Notes: generated by a model from the letters alone, not told the origin. A stretch of DNA of 52,915 bases from Candidatus Collierbacteria bacterium GW2011_GWC2_44_18 (GCA_001000865.1 LCIE01000005.1:1-52915); one strand, 5' to 3'; shown: positions 18,152 to 29,851, numbered from the stretch's first letter. A program made the numbers and translations.

Positions 18152-19284
18152 TTAAGAAATTTATTGTAAATCGCAACAGTTTCGCGACCCATCCTAGCCC
18201 AAGAGTATTTCTTTGCTTGAAGTGGCCCCACATTAGAGAGTTTTTCTCTAAGATCGATATCTGAGATCAAGGTCTCCATTTTTTCGACCAGGTCTTCGAC
18301 ACTATCAGGATCAAAAAATAGCGCTGCTTCTCCGTAAACTTCCGGCAAGCAGCTGGCGTTGCTGGAGATTACTGGAAGGCCGACATTCATTGCTTCCATA
18401 CCGGTCAATCCAAAACCTTCCATCTTACTGGGGTGAACTAGTGCCAGAGCCAGACTATATATCTTGGAAACGTCTTCGTCAGCTAAAAATCCCAGTTGTT
18501 TTACCCAATGGCCGACACCCTTGTCGAGAATTTTCTTTTGCATCCTCTCCCAAAATACCGGCCTGGCTCCAATGAGAGCCAATTGCAGATCTACTTCTTT
18601 AGTCTCATTGTGTTTGATTATGGCGTTGATCAAAAGCTCGACATTCTTGTGAGGATATGTGCTTCCGGTATAAACGACAAAAGGCTGAGATAAACCGTAT
18701 CGAAAAAGAATCTTGTTTTTTTCGGATTCGGTGAGCCTCACTTTTGTAATTCTACTGGAGACAGCTTCGTAAGTAATACTGATCTTTTCCGTCTTGACGT
18801 GAAGCTTTTGAGAAACATCTTGCCGAACAAATTCAGAAGGAACAATTATGTGGGTTGCCCGGCGGACAATGTTATGGGTTAGGAATATATACCCAAGCCT
18901 TTTGATAAAATATATCCAAGGTTGCCTGGTGGTGGTTTCTTTTCCTTTTGACTCGTGTTTTATCAAATCGTGGATAGTAAGAATGAATTTCCCCGGATAG
19001 AAAAGCGGGGCGTTGAAGTGAGGTATGTGGAGAAGATCTAGTTTCTCACGAGTAAAAATAAGGGGGAGCACTATTTGCTCAAGAAAACCGTAAATGGGAA
19101 TTTGGGTGACGATGACCTTAACTCTCTTCCTGTTTTGAAACTCCTTTGCATGACTGGAATCCAGAAACAAAACGTAATCATTTTTGGTGTCGGTTCTAAG
19201 AACTTCATTGACCATCTCGGTGACGTAACGACCTAGCCCTGCGTGTTCCAAACCATAGAGACGAGCATCAATGCCTATTCTCAT
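18148..19284 (-). CDS. Glycosyltransferase, GT4 family
   Basis: [65 protein letters not shown]. Confidence 0.92.
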   Translation of the reverse strand: MRIGIDARLYGLEHAGLGRYVTEMVNEVLRTDTKNDYVLFLDSSHAKEFQNRKRVKVIVTQIPIYGFLEQIVLPLIFTREKLDLLHIPHFNAPLFYPGKFILTIHDLIKHESKGKETTTRQPWIYFIKRLGYIFLTHNIVRRATHIIVPSEFVRQDVSQKLHVKTEKISITYEAVSSRITKVRLTESEKNKILFRYGLSQPFVVYTGSTYPHKNVELLINAIIKHNETKEVDLQLALIGARPVFWERMQKKILDKGVGHWVKQLGFLADEDVSKIYSLALALVHPSKMEGFGLTGMEAMNVGLPVISSNASCLPEVYGEAALFFDPDSVEDLVEKMETLISDIDLREKLSNVGPLQAKKYSWARMGRETVAIYNKFLK

Positions 19285-20207
19285 TTTGTCAGCTTGTGTT
19301 TTAATATCCTGATATTTCCGAGCAAAGTAATTCCGGCGATTACAACTGCGGTGACAAAGAGAGGATATTTGTTCTTATAAAACTTTCTATAAAATATTCT
19401 CCAAGCATCAGTAGAGGCTTTGGCCACCCTTAATCGGTTAATTTTGCTGGAAATGGCTATCTTGGAGGTTTCTTTCCTAAGACCTGAGGAGGCTCCCCTT
19501 AAATGAAGAGCGCTTACTTTGGGGTAGTAAATGATTTTATATCCTGCTTGGTTGATACGATAGCAAAGGTCGATATCTTCTCCATAAAAGAAGTATGTTT
19601 CGTCCCACATACCAATCTGACGGAATAGTTTGGAAGGCATCATCAGATACGAACCCGCGGCGACGGGAATTTGATGAATTCTATCGAGGCCACGGTTGCC
19701 CAAGTGATAACTATTGAAAAAAGTCGATTTGGGAAAAAGACCGGAGAGGCCGGAGAACTTGGTAAAAGCAGCCCAAGGCGTGGGGTATCCACGATGGTTG
19801 TCGTGGTCAATGGTACCGTCCTTGAGAAAAAGTTTGATGGTAACGGCACCTACTTTAGGATGATCTTTGAGAAACTTACAGGGCTTAACCAGACTATAGC
19901 GCTTAACGACGGTATCGGAGTTTAAGAAAAGAACATGTTTGGCATTACTACCATCAACCCCGATGTTGTTACTCTTGGCAAAGCCAAGATTCTCCGAATT
20001 GGCAATGGTAAGAAGGTTGAGGTGTTTTTTTTCCATTTGGCCTAGAAGCTCTAAGCTCCCGTCTTTAGAACCGTTATCGACTACTATAATCTGAAGACCA
20101 TCTTTAGGTTGATCGGCCTTAAAAACCGAGTTAAGACAGTCTTCCAATAATTGCTGGGTGTTGTAGTTGACAATAACTACCGCCAAATCGTATTTATATT
20201 TTTTCAT
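19281..20207 (-). CDS. Glycosyltransferase, GT2 family
   Basis: [46 protein letters not shown]. Confidence 0.92.
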   Translation of the reverse strand: MKKYKYDLAVVIVNYNTQQLLEDCLNSVFKADQPKDGLQIIVVDNGSKDGSLELLGQMEKKHLNLLTIANSENLGFAKSNNIGVDGSNAKHVLFLNSDTVVKRYSLVKPCKFLKDHPKVGAVTIKLFLKDGTIDHDNHRGYPTPWAAFTKFSGLSGLFPKSTFFNSYHLGNRGLDRIHQIPVAAGSYLMMPSKLFRQIGMWDETYFFYGEDIDLCYRINQAGYKIIYYPKVSALHLRGASSGLRKETSKIAISSKINRLRVAKASTDAWRIFYRKFYKNKYPLFVTAVVIAGITLLGNIRILKHKLTK

Positions 20208-21403
20208 TTTTTACCGAGTTTGTTGTAGAGGGAGTCGAGTCCCTTGGCGATTATCCGCCAATCGAAGTTCTTTTCGACATGGCGCCTGGTTGACAAAGCA
20301 AGTTGCTCTGCCAAGCGGGGTGATTTTATCACTTTTACCAGTAAATCAGCCATTTTTTGAGGTGTATTACCAATTAAAACGTGTTTGTTATCTTCGACCA
20401 TTAGTCCCTCGACTCCTACTTTGGTAGATACGATTGGTAGCTGGCTAGCCATGGCGGCCAAGTTCTTGAGCCGAGTGCCCCCCGGGCCCTTGATGGTGGA
20501 GGCAAAGACGGTAGCATCGTGCCAAGCGTTAACTAACGATTTGGAGTCATCCTCTGGTACCGACTTCACCAGAATATCTTTGTCTTTGAGATCCAAAATA
20601 TCTTTGGGGACGTGCTGGCCGATAATCCAGAGCTTTATTCCCTTAATCTGTTTTTTGACTAGGGGAAACACCTGTTCGATCAATAAATGAGCCGCCTCGA
20701 CATTCTGTAACCATTTAAAATTGCTTATCTGCAGGATGGCTTTTTCCTCGGTTTCCCAATTAGTCTTTTTTCTAAAAAGATCCAGATTAACCCCGTTTGG
20801 AATTATTTCCACATGCAAATCTGGCTCAAGCGTGAGCATTTCTCTCTTGTCCGCTTCGGAAACAGCTACTACTTGCGAAGCCTTACGCCAGTAGAATCTC
20901 TCTGAGTACTTCATTTTTTCAACATCTATTTGGAGTAGGGGTTTAAGATACCAGGGAGCCGTTTCGTTGACATAGTGTTGATAAACTAGGTATTCGATTG
21001 TCTGATCAACCAGAATAATAGGTAAATTTGTTTTAGGGATACTGGGCATGACATAAAAAGTTTCGGCGTGAACCAAGTCGTACTCTCCTGTTTCCAGCTC
21101 TTTCGTGACAGCCTCTTTGACACCTGGAGCAAAATTGCGAACGATTAAAAAGGGGTCGAAAGAAAAGCCTGTTTTAAGAATGTTTTTCAAGGTCCATGGC
21201 GTGGCACTTCTCTGAAAAGTCATCACCTTCTTGCAATATTTCAGCAAATGCTTGATGTTTTTATCTTCTTTGGGATCCTTAATTAGAGATACCAAGGTAA
21301 TCTCGTGCTTTTTGCACAAATGTTTGAGAAGATTCTGCGTTCTGATCTGCCCACCGGAGCTATCCGGATAAGGCAGATAAGGAGTGAGCATCAATATTTT
21401 CAT
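20204..21403 (-). CDS. Glycosyltransferase, GT4 family
   Basis: [61 protein letters not shown]. Confidence 0.9.
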   Translation of the reverse strand: MKILMLTPYLPYPDSSGGQIRTQNLLKHLCKKHEITLVSLIKDPKEDKNIKHLLKYCKKVMTFQRSATPWTLKNILKTGFSFDPFLIVRNFAPGVKEAVTKELETGEYDLVHAETFYVMPSIPKTNLPIILVDQTIEYLVYQHYVNETAPWYLKPLLQIDVEKMKYSERFYWRKASQVVAVSEADKREMLTLEPDLHVEIIPNGVNLDLFRKKTNWETEEKAILQISNFKWLQNVEAAHLLIEQVFPLVKKQIKGIKLWIIGQHVPKDILDLKDKDILVKSVPEDDSKSLVNAWHDATVFASTIKGPGGTRLKNLAAMASQLPIVSTKVGVEGLMVEDNKHVLIGNTPQKMADLLVKVIKSPRLAEQLALSTRRHVEKNFDWRIIAKGLDSLYNKLGKK

Positions 21404-22825
21404 CTATTTGGTGAGCTTGATGATAATAAAACGATCTGTTTTCTCAATTAAAGTGTATTTGTTCTCCAGGGTGCGAGCTTCATCATCGTAAACAACAGAG
21501 ACATAATAGGAGGCTCCTTTAGCTATTTTGTCTTCAATGTCATAACCGATGGGCCAACCGGATCGATGGGTTTGATAGAGAAAGGCAGTATCGCCGTTGT
21601 ATGGCGCGATCACTTTGACATCTTTGGGTGTCAGCCTTTCGACTTCTTTTCCAGCCTCAACTATCGGCCAATTATTGACCTGATAGTAACCTTTTATCTC
21701 GTACCAGGAAAGGGAAATCATAGAGACGAAGATAATTACCGTCATCAGGATCGTAAGTAAACGAGAATAGGTGGTCCGAGACAAGCTTAGAACCAAAACA
21801 ACCCCCTTAGCCAAAATAAAACAAATAAAGGGAATAATAATGGCTTGATAATAATCATGCTGGACATTTCCGCCCGCAACAATCGAGAAATAAAGTAGGA
21901 TACCGATGGCCCAGAGCCAGTAGGAAACCCCCTCCCTCTTAGGTTTGGCGATCAGTCCGAGCATTAGGAAGGCTGTGCCATAAACACCTAGAATCAGCTT
22001 ACCAATCCTTTCGCTAAACAACCATCTAAACCATGCCGGCCGAAAGCGGATACCACTGGAATTTAAGAGCCAATCGCTTGCCGGAATACCGGTAGGATAA
22101 CTGAGAATGTGGTATCTCCACCAAATAAAAGGCGTAACACCTAAAATGCTAAACAAAATGATATCCAAGGTGTTTAGCTCAGCCTTGGCCCAGGAACGGA
22201 AAACTATGGCGGCATGCGGGATGGCAAAAAAGACCGCGAATGGTTTGACCAGGATCGCTATGGCGAAAAGCATTGCGCTAATAGTGAGATATAGTCTTTT
22301 CTTAACTCCTACGCTTTCAGACATTTTGATGAGATACCAATACGAAGCCAATACTGAGGCTATCATCATGGGTTCAGGCAGAACCACTCGTGAATAGTAA
22401 ATGTTAAAGGGAAGTATGGCCATGAAAAGAGCAGCGATAATACCAACAAAGAATCCAGAGAGTTTTCTGCCAATTAAATAGACAAAGTAGATCGAGATGA
22501 GTGATAAGAAAACCGAGGTGAGACGGCCTGCTTTATCGATGCCCCAAGCGGGATGAATTTTGTAGATACTGTAGTGAAGAAGATTGTAAAGTGGAAATTC
22601 AACCATGCGATAACCATTCGGATTGTCTTTACCTGACTGGATGTTGGAGTTGTCGTGATAGATGGGAACCGATAGATTGACCCCTTTTTCAATAAAGTTC
22701 CGGCTGACAGATGCAGTGTCGGCCTGACGGAAAGAGTGCCAATCGGCTATTGGATTGTCGATTTTGTAGAGCCTCAGAAAGAAGGCCAGAACCAATATCG
22801 AAAGAATAAATATCTTCTTGATCAT
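21404..22825 (-). CDS. GT39/ArnT-like membrane glycosyltransferase
   Basis: Multi-TM; FFLRLYKIDNPIADWHSFRQADTASVSRNF near the N-terminus, typical of GT-C/PMT-like enzymes. Confidence 0.75.
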   Translation of the reverse strand: MIKKIFILSILVLAFFLRLYKIDNPIADWHSFRQADTASVSRNFIEKGVNLSVPIYHDNSNIQSGKDNPNGYRMVEFPLYNLLHYSIYKIHPAWGIDKAGRLTSVFLSLISIYFVYLIGRKLSGFFVGIIAALFMAILPFNIYYSRVVLPEPMMIASVLASYWYLIKMSESVGVKKRLYLTISAMLFAIAILVKPFAVFFAIPHAAIVFRSWAKAELNTLDIILFSILGVTPFIWWRYHILSYPTGIPASDWLLNSSGIRFRPAWFRWLFSERIGKLILGVYGTAFLMLGLIAKPKREGVSYWLWAIGILLYFSIVAGGNVQHDYYQAIIIPFICFILAKGVVLVLSLSRTTYSRLLTILMTVIIFVSMISLSWYEIKGYYQVNNWPIVEAGKEVERLTPKDVKVIAPYNGDTAFLYQTHRSGWPIGYDIEDKIAKGASYYVSVVYDDEARTLENKYTLIEKTDRFIIIKLTK

Positions 22826-24135
22826 TTTGATTGTGCACTAAATGCTAATCCCATAAAGGCCCAAAAAAGTATGGCAATCTTGCTTGATTCAAAAACATCA
22901 ATAAAAGTAGCTGTGGATAAGAATGAAACAAAAATACCGATAGCAGAAATAATAATTATTTTGTCTATACCGGTTGCCTTTTTTATCTGGTAGAGTAAGA
23001 ATTTTCCGATACCCAGTAGAAGAGCCAAGAAAGAGAGCAAACCCAAAAGCCCTGTTTCACCTAACGCCCGCAGATAATCATTATCGGTAGCCAAACTAAT
23101 CGATGAATAGCCCGTACCAAGAAATGGGTTTTTGTAAAAAGCCCGGATGGCTCTTGGCCACTCGACATTTAGACGAATACTGGTGGAAATGTCTTGAGGA
23201 GTTGTTGGTGCGGGGTTATTGGTTATTTGAGAGGCGTGAACGGGTTTAATTAACAACTGAGAAGATCGTGAGGAGACGAACTGAAAGATGCTTTTGAAAC
23301 GGCTAATATACTGGGGTGAGGTGGCGATGAAAGCAAAAATCAAACATATAAAAACGAATCCCAATAGATATCGCCGGTATAGGTAACAAACCACACAGAC
23401 CGAAAGCACCAAGCTGACAAGAGAAATCCTGGAGCCCGCTTGCATAAAAAGCCAGAGGAAAACGACAAACAGCGCCAAAAATGGTAGTCTTTTGAACCAT
23501 GAGTTTATCGAAGCACTGATGGCGATTAGAAAAGTGAGAATCATGGTGAGGTAGACAGCCAGATCGTAGTGGCCGGCAAAAGTACTATTTAAGGTGACTC
23601 CTGGACGAAGAAACATGGCAATACCCTTACTTGATTCGGCGTTCATGGTGGAGATGACAGGAGCTTCGAAATAGATCTGGGCAATGCCGTATAGAAAAAC
23701 TCCGATAGCAGGAAGTAAAGACAGTTCTAAGAAGTAACGGCGGGTTCCCGATTCCCTACCTGCCCAATAAATGAGGAAGAATACAGACATGTACTCGAGA
23801 CGTCTCGCTAAATGAAGCAAGACCAGGAGAGGTTCGACGTTCTTAGTTATTAGTATCGCAGAGATACTTGATATTAGAGAAACGAAAAAGAAGACGCCGA
23901 ACTGAAAAGATATTGGAGGGAACTTGATTTTTTTTTGTACCACGAGCCGAAGGAGGAAAACACACCAAACCAGAGCGATAAGAAAATCTTCGGCCCTAAT
24001 AGCCACATAAGTAAAGGGCACGGTGAATAAGGGGAATTTTGGGTACAACGGAATAAAGATTAAGACCGCCGCTAAGAGATGTTTATAGAATGAATTTAAG
24101 AGCATGGAAGTAGGCCTTGCGAGCTTTTTCATCAC
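22822..24135 (-). CDS. O-antigen ligase/polymerase-like membrane protein
   Basis: Multi-TM Wzy/WaaL-like; PFLGTGYSSISLATDNDYLRALGETGLLGLLSF. Confidence 0.8.
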   Translation of the reverse strand: MMKKLARPTSMLLNSFYKHLLAAVLIFIPLYPKFPLFTVPFTYVAIRAEDFLIALVWCVFLLRLVVQKKIKFPPISFQFGVFFFVSLISSISAILITKNVEPLLVLLHLARRLEYMSVFFLIYWAGRESGTRRYFLELSLLPAIGVFLYGIAQIYFEAPVISTMNAESSKGIAMFLRPGVTLNSTFAGHYDLAVYLTMILTFLIAISASINSWFKRLPFLALFVVFLWLFMQAGSRISLVSLVLSVCVVCYLYRRYLLGFVFICLIFAFIATSPQYISRFKSIFQFVSSRSSQLLIKPVHASQITNNPAPTTPQDISTSIRLNVEWPRAIRAFYKNPFLGTGYSSISLATDNDYLRALGETGLLGLLSFLALLLGIGKFLLYQIKKATGIDKIIIISAIGIFVSFLSTATFIDVFESSKIAILFWAFMGLAFSAQSK

Positions 24136-25039
24136 CTTTGATTATCCCAAATATTAATAGCCGAAGCAATGAACCGAAAAGGAAAGCAAATTTAACTAGA
24201 GGAAGCTGCCAGTAAGGCTTGTGTTTCTTCCAAAAGTAGATCATATTTAGTATCTCCATTGTCAAAGCAAGAGAAGAACTCCCCGAAGCCCCACCGATAT
24301 GGATTATGGTGGGATCATCAGTGTAGAAAGTGGGATACCCTATTTTTGCCAAACGATAACAAAGCTCCATTTCTTCCGTGTACATAAATATTTTTTTGTC
24401 GAAGCCACCTACTAGATCAAACAGTTTTTTGGGGACGATCATGAAAGCCCCTGTGACCCACTCATGATGTTCATCCGATACACTTATAACTTCCCCTTCT
24501 TTTTTTTTCCTTAAACTATCGAGGAAAAAGAATCCTTGCTCGTGAGGATGGATTGATTTAATTCTCTTCCCAATCACAGGCAAGTCGTCTAAGAAAAATT
24601 GCCAGGCAATGAGATTCCAAAAATTTGGAAAATATCCGCCTGAGGGCTGAAAGGATTTATCGAAATTTAACAACCTGCAGGAATAAGCGCCGAATTTGAG
24701 GCGTTTCTTGACGATTTCAACCGCTTCTTTCAAGGCATTATCAAAAATTAAAGTATCGGAGTTTAGAAAAAGCAAATACTCTCCCCTGGCTCTTTTGGCT
24801 CCTAGATTGTTTCCTCTGCCAAAACCTAGGTTTTCTTTAGCGTCTACCAGAATTAGCTCAGGCTGTTTCTTGGAAAAATTCCGAAGCATTTCTAGGGAGC
24901 CGTCTTTGGAGCCGTTGTCAACTACAATGGTTTCGAACTTAATTCCTGTGGTGTATTTGAAGATCGACTCAAAACAGTCGTGCGTAATTTGCTTGGTGTT
25001 GTAGGAAATAATGATGATGGAAAGATCGATTTTTGACAT
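24083..25039 (-). CDS. Glycosyltransferase, GT2 family
   Basis: [66 protein letters not shown]. Confidence 0.92.
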   Translation of the reverse strand: MSKIDLSIIIISYNTKQITHDCFESIFKYTTGIKFETIVVDNGSKDGSLEMLRNFSKKQPELILVDAKENLGFGRGNNLGAKRARGEYLLFLNSDTLIFDNALKEAVEIVKKRLKFGAYSCRLLNFDKSFQPSGGYFPNFWNLIAWQFFLDDLPVIGKRIKSIHPHEQGFFFLDSLRKKKEGEVISVSDEHHEWVTGAFMIVPKKLFDLVGGFDKKIFMYTEEMELCYRLAKIGYPTFYTDDPTIIHIGGASGSSSLALTMEILNMIYFWKKHKPYWQLPLVKFAFLFGSLLRLLIFGIIKGDEKARKAYFHALKFIL

Positions 25040-25045
25040 CGGTAC

Positions 25046-25624
25046 TTATTTGATGGATCCCCGCATTCGCGAGGATGACAGAGTGTGTAAAAAAGATAAA
25101 TATACTAGGTAGGTGGCAGGGAATATCAGAAACCAAATGAGCAGTCTGGACCAAAGAGATGAGCTGACCGGTCTCAGAGTGATTTTGGCGTCGTAGACGA
25201 CCCCATGAAGTGATATCTTGGGGACGTCTTTCTTGGCTAGAGTGGCGAATCGGGGGGCGTTCTTCGGCTCCCAGCCATTTACAAAAAGTGATTCCCGAAG
25301 GGGATATACGATTTCTTCAAGATAATTACTGTTTAGCTGATCTCGTACCAGTTCATAAGCCTCCTCAACGCGATAATTCAATCGATAACTAGGAAGAACG
25401 ATATTTCCCCATTTGATAATAAATTTCGACTGGAGATCAGATAATACCTGACTCCGAGTGAGATTACTGTAAAAACCTTTTTGATCTGGGTGTTGCCAGG
25501 TATCTCCCGCCTCGTCGGATCTGGCGGACTCCGAAAGGTCGGGAAGAAAAGGCGAAGGTAAAACTAGATAAATGACGCCGGTTAAAAAAATAACTAGATT
25601 CGCGATGACGGCTGTTTTCTTCAT
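25046..25624 (-). CDS. Hypothetical membrane protein (two TM segments)
   Basis: N- and C-terminal TM helices; C-terminus SSRMRGSIK runs into a REP-like element. Confidence 0.55.
   Translation of the reverse strand: MKKTAVIANLVIFLTGVIYLVLPSPFLPDLSESARSDEAGDTWQHPDQKGFYSNLTRSQVLSDLQSKFIIKWGNIVLPSYRLNYRVEEAYELVRDQLNSNYLEEIVYPLRESLFVNGWEPKNAPRFATLAKKDVPKISLHGVVYDAKITLRPVSSSLWSRLLIWFLIFPATYLVYLSFLHTLSSSRMRGSIK
25054..25087. repeat. REP-like element at a gene end
   Basis: ggatccccgcattcgcgaggatgacagagtgtg; inverted-repeat element of the GGATCCCCGC..GCGAGGATGACA type. Confidence 0.6.
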
Positions 25625-26256
25625 TGGAATAATCTTGGTCTACCCAACTTGTATTTATATTGTCTAATCTGTCTGTCCCTTATTGGCTTGGCTGGTACTC
25701 CCCCAACTATAGATCCGTTTGACACATCCTTAGTTACCACTGCCCCACCGGCGACCACCGCTCCGTCTCCGATATTCACTCCAGGCATAATAATTACCCG
25801 AGGGCCGATAAAACAATAGTCCCCGACAGTAACTGGTTCTTCGATGGCTTTAAAATCGGGGTCAGTCATATCGTGTTCGGAGTTGTAGATCATCAATTGA
25901 GAAGCAATATCCGTGTGGCTGCCTATAGTTACTCTGGCACGGCCATCAATGAAAGCGTGATCGCCAATGATGGTATCCTCTCCAACAGAAATATTTTTCG
26001 GCTGGTAGAATCGGGCTCCCATGTGGAAAGTGGAACCCCGACCGAGTTTGATTCCGGCGAGAAAATAAAACAATTTTCTGATCAAGTGACTGGGAATATA
26101 GCCAATAATCCACAAAAAGAATAATTCTAAATCTAGAACATAATTGGCAAACCGATTAGTTATTTTGCCTAACGCAGTATTTAAGGGTAGCTTATGACCA
26201 CCCTTATCAATAAAATCCACACCTTTGGAGGAAAAGCGCAAATTGCTTATTTTCAT
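25621..26256 (-). CDS. Hexapeptide-repeat acyltransferase
   Basis: Left-handed beta-helix repeats (ISVGEDTIIGDHAFIDGRARVTIGSHTDIA...VNIGDGAVVAGGAVVTKDV). Confidence 0.9.
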   Translation of the reverse strand: MKISNLRFSSKGVDFIDKGGHKLPLNTALGKITNRFANYVLDLELFFLWIIGYIPSHLIRKLFYFLAGIKLGRGSTFHMGARFYQPKNISVGEDTIIGDHAFIDGRARVTIGSHTDIASQLMIYNSEHDMTDPDFKAIEEPVTVGDYCFIGPRVIIMPGVNIGDGAVVAGGAVVTKDVSNGSIVGGVPAKPIRDRQIRQYKYKLGRPRLFQ

Positions 26257-27368
26257 ATGTTTTTTAACATAGAAATAATCCGTTGGGCCGATGTATCCCA
26301 GTCAAAACGTCTAGTGTTTTCCTTACCTGCCTTCACAATTTTTCCCTTGGCGGTTGTAGATAGAGACAGCACTTTCTCTACCGCCAGTTTAATACTATCC
26401 ACAGAGCTGGGATCATCGATAAAAATGCCCGATTCCCCGGTAACTTCCGGAAGTGAACTCACCGCCGAAACGACGATCGGGGTACCGACTGCTTGAGCTT
26501 CGACGACCGGAATTCCAAAACCTTCATATAGACTGGGTAGGACGAATGCCCGACTGGCTTTGATGAGAGCTGGTAAATCTTCTGTGGGGGCAAAACCGGT
26601 GAAGATAACCCGGCTCGCAATACCGAGCTTCTTCGCTTGATCAAGTATCTGATCATAGAGCCAGCCCCTTTTCCCCACAATGACAAGCTTGAGACGAGTT
26701 TCTTTGAGTTTGGAAAAAGCCTCAATCAGTTTGGAAATATTTTTTCTGGGCTGTAAGGTACCCCAGTAAAGAAGAAAACTACCAGTAATGTCATATTTTT
26801 TCCTGACCGCTATCTGCTTGGTTTTAGGAACTTTGCCATGGAATACTTCTTTATCGTAAGCAGGGTAAACGACTTCGATTTTCGCTGGATCGGTTCCGTA
26901 AAGCTTTACAATTTCGTTTTTGCTAAAGTCAGATATAGTAAATATTTTTTTGGCTTTTTTGACAGATACGGGAGTCCATTTTTTAAGCTGATTAATATCA
27001 TAGCTGGTGAAATATTCTGTACCGAAACGCTCAAAGGACAAGTCCATAAGATAGATAGCGCTCTTGACGGGAGAAAAGATGGGGGCATAGTGACTGGGTG
27101 AAAAGAGAACGTCAATTTTGGGACGGCCAAACCAAAGTCGTTTGGTGAGACTGGTGAGCACCCAAGCTTTCTTTGAACCAAATATCTCGTAAGTTAACTT
27201 GTCCGAGGCCGGAGGCATATCCGGAAGCGGCCTCTCTTTGCCTAAGGCAATGATTTCATCGCCTTCTGGTAGATTTTTGACCATAGCCACGAAGATGTTG
27301 TAGGCCACCTGATTCACCCCGACACGCTGAGGAATATTTGCTTCGTTGATATCAAATCCGATATTCAT
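26253..27368 (-). CDS. Glycosyltransferase, GT4 family
   Basis: LYWGTLQPRKNISKLIEAF; VLPSLYEGFGIPVVEAQAVGTPIVVSAVSSLPEVTGESGIFIDDP. Confidence 0.92.
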   Translation of the reverse strand: MNIGFDINEANIPQRVGVNQVAYNIFVAMVKNLPEGDEIIALGKERPLPDMPPASDKLTYEIFGSKKAWVLTSLTKRLWFGRPKIDVLFSPSHYAPIFSPVKSAIYLMDLSFERFGTEYFTSYDINQLKKWTPVSVKKAKKIFTISDFSKNEIVKLYGTDPAKIEVVYPAYDKEVFHGKVPKTKQIAVRKKYDITGSFLLYWGTLQPRKNISKLIEAFSKLKETRLKLVIVGKRGWLYDQILDQAKKLGIASRVIFTGFAPTEDLPALIKASRAFVLPSLYEGFGIPVVEAQAVGTPIVVSAVSSLPEVTGESGIFIDDPSSVDSIKLAVEKVLSLSTTAKGKIVKAGKENTRRFDWDTSAQRIISMLKNI

Positions 27369-27371
27369 AGA

Positions 27372-28466
27372 TTATTTTGCCGACAAAACCTCTTGGTATA
27401 CCTTATAAGTAGCATTGGCTGTATTTTTCCAAGAAAATTTTGAGGCTTGTTTGAGGCTTTTTGGCCTAAGTCCAGCCCTATTCTCAATAGCCTCTATTAT
27501 ACCAGCGACGATCGCCTCGACACTACCCGGATCAAACAGCACCCCCGCCTCTCCTATCACCTCAGGCAAGCTACTAATGTTTGATACTGCCACTGCGGCT
27601 CCACAAGCCATGGCTTGGAGTGGAGGTAGACCGAAGCCTTCATAGACACTCGGAAGCACAAAGGCTAGGCAACCTGAATACAATGCTGGCATGTCCGCAT
27701 CGGGAATATAACCAGGCACAATTACACCCTCAGTCTTCGACAAACCCCCATCCTGGCGAACCCGGCCGGCAATGAGTAATTTTAGATCAGGATAGGTCTC
27801 TCTAACCCTCTCGTATGCCTTGATAAGAACGGCTTGGTTCTTCCGAGGTTCCTGGGTAGACAAGGTAAAGATATAGCTGTCTCCTGTCTTGTAGTGACGT
27901 TTGGCCAGATCAATGATTTCCTGCGGTTGCGGAGTATATCGTTCCTCCACCCCTTCAGGAATAACAACAATTTTGTTATCTGGTACCCGCAAGATAGATA
28001 TTAGATCTCGCTTGGTGGACTCACTAACAGCGATAATTTTCCTAGACTCCCGGATAACCCAGGCAAGTTTCTTTTTGTGAGCATTTCTAATTGAATCGGT
28101 TGTCGTTTGAGGATAAAGAAATGGAACCAAATCGTGAACAGTGGTTACCTTAGGATATTTGGAGGGTGGCTCGGTCCAGTCAGAAGTGTGAACCAGATCT
28201 ATCGGTCCGGTAAAAGTCTCGATGGGGATCAGATGAAGTGAATTCCAAACAAAGTCCATTAGTGTGGGAGCAAAGGGAAAAATCTTGGGAATACCTTTTA
28301 GTTTTTTGGCTAGTGTCAATAGTTCTTTCTGTCTGCGAAGAGATCCTCCAAAAAGAATGAATTCATCCTCCGGAAATTGTTTGATGAGGTTGCCTACCAA
28401 GTTCTTGGTATAGACAGAAACTCCGGTACCATAAATGGCCTGCGAAATATCGATTGCAATTTTCAT
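27372..28466 (-). CDS. Glycosyltransferase, GT4 family
   Basis: MKIAIDISQAIYGTGVSVYTKNL; VLPSVYEGFGLPPLQAMACGAAVAVSNISSLPEVIGEAGVLFDP. Confidence 0.92.
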   Translation of the reverse strand: MKIAIDISQAIYGTGVSVYTKNLVGNLIKQFPEDEFILFGGSLRRQKELLTLAKKLKGIPKIFPFAPTLMDFVWNSLHLIPIETFTGPIDLVHTSDWTEPPSKYPKVTTVHDLVPFLYPQTTTDSIRNAHKKKLAWVIRESRKIIAVSESTKRDLISILRVPDNKIVVIPEGVEERYTPQPQEIIDLAKRHYKTGDSYIFTLSTQEPRKNQAVLIKAYERVRETYPDLKLLIAGRVRQDGGLSKTEGVIVPGYIPDADMPALYSGCLAFVLPSVYEGFGLPPLQAMACGAAVAVSNISSLPEVIGEAGVLFDPGSVEAIVAGIIEAIENRAGLRPKSLKQASKFSWKNTANATYKVYQEVLSAK

Positions 28467-29851
28467 AGACGCCGGAACTCATAAAGTTGTCCCAGATTGT
28501 TAAAATTATATACTCCGATTTGCTTGAGGCCAAATTGACTAAGTGTCTGGAGCCCGGACCGTTCCGAATCGGTGATGTCAGCTAGATAGTCTAAATAGTA
28601 GAAGCTGCTTGCGCTGGTGGCTGTTTCTTCAAACTCAGTTTTTAGTAGTGGTTTTTGAGTATAAGAAGATGTTTCCAGAGGAAGATATCGAGTGTCTCCT
28701 GTATAGAAATAAAGTGGGGCAAACTTATAAGGGAAAGCAATCATCATCAAACCATTTTTCCCTGCCAAGAAAGCATTTAAACCACGCCAGTCTTCCCGCT
28801 GAAAGCGAGGATTGTTCCAGAAATACAGATTGGCAAAAAGAAAAACACCGCAAACCCAAGCGACTGTTCCCAGAAAGACTGTTTTGGGGAGCGACTCTAC
28901 CCCGGCGGCCAATAGTGCCAGGAAAAATGGCAAGATGAATAGAAACCGCCAATAGCCCAATATTGGCGTCTTGAGACTGACAAGGGAGCCAGTTACTAGA
29001 GGCGTCAGAAGTGAAATCCAAAGAGGTAAGGCTTTCTTGATAAGTATGGCCCTGCCGGAAATAATTAGAAATATCGAAGTAATAATGCCACCTGATAAAA
29101 AATAAAGTTTCTGTGGTTCGAGCGAGATCCTACCCAAAATAAACTTAAGGGGAATGAGGGCAAGTGATTTGAAAGTGAGGGAGCCGGAGAGGACTTGCCA
29201 TCCAGGTAGGGCACCAGTCAGATAATGACCGTTGGAGAGCTGAGCAGAAAAAACGGGCCACCAAAACAAGAAGGCCAGGGCGGTGGGAGCAATTAAGGTT
29301 GCTAGAGTTCTGACCATTTTTTTGGGGGGTTGGATAAATAGAAAAATAATTTGGGAAAAATGATTGAAGACTACTCCATAAAAGGTGAAGAAACCAAGCA
29401 AGTTAATAAGTGAGACCAATAGATACTTTTTCCTGATCATGAAATACCAAGAAAGCACTACCAGTAGGGTGGCCAAAGAATACATCCTGAGTTCTTGAGA
29501 ATAATAGATGTGAAGTGGATTGAGAGCAAGAAATAAGGCCGATAGCATCGGAATGCGTGACTTGTCGCTAAATATTTCCCGGCAAAGATGGTAAAGAACG
29601 GGAATAGTTGCAGTGGCCAATATGATAAAGGGAAGGCGAATGAGCCACTCTAATTTATCGGCAAATGGCAGCCAAAAATGAAGAAGAGAGTAATAAAGTG
29701 GCGGATGAAAATCTGTCTTAATAGATTCAATTAATTGAGCTGTCGGAAGTTTCCCGAACATTATTGATGCCCCCTCATCAAGCCAAAAACTTTGGTTGGA
29801 AAGAGTTAGACGGAGGACAAAGCCTAGTACAGTAATTACGGCTAATAACAT
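28463..29851 (-). CDS. GT39/ArnT-like membrane glycosyltransferase
   Basis: Multi-TM; LRLTLSNQSFWLDEGASIMFGK, DFHPPLYYSLLHFWL. Confidence 0.8.
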   Translation of the reverse strand: MLLAVITVLGFVLRLTLSNQSFWLDEGASIMFGKLPTAQLIESIKTDFHPPLYYSLLHFWLPFADKLEWLIRLPFIILATATIPVLYHLCREIFSDKSRIPMLSALFLALNPLHIYYSQELRMYSLATLLVVLSWYFMIRKKYLLVSLINLLGFFTFYGVVFNHFSQIIFLFIQPPKKMVRTLATLIAPTALAFLFWWPVFSAQLSNGHYLTGALPGWQVLSGSLTFKSLALIPLKFILGRISLEPQKLYFLSGGIITSIFLIISGRAILIKKALPLWISLLTPLVTGSLVSLKTPILGYWRFLFILPFFLALLAAGVESLPKTVFLGTVAWVCGVFLFANLYFWNNPRFQREDWRGLNAFLAGKNGLMMIAFPYKFAPLYFYTGDTRYLPLETSSYTQKPLLKTEFEETATSASSFYYLDYLADITDSERSGLQTLSQFGLKQIGVYNFNNLGQLYEFRRL

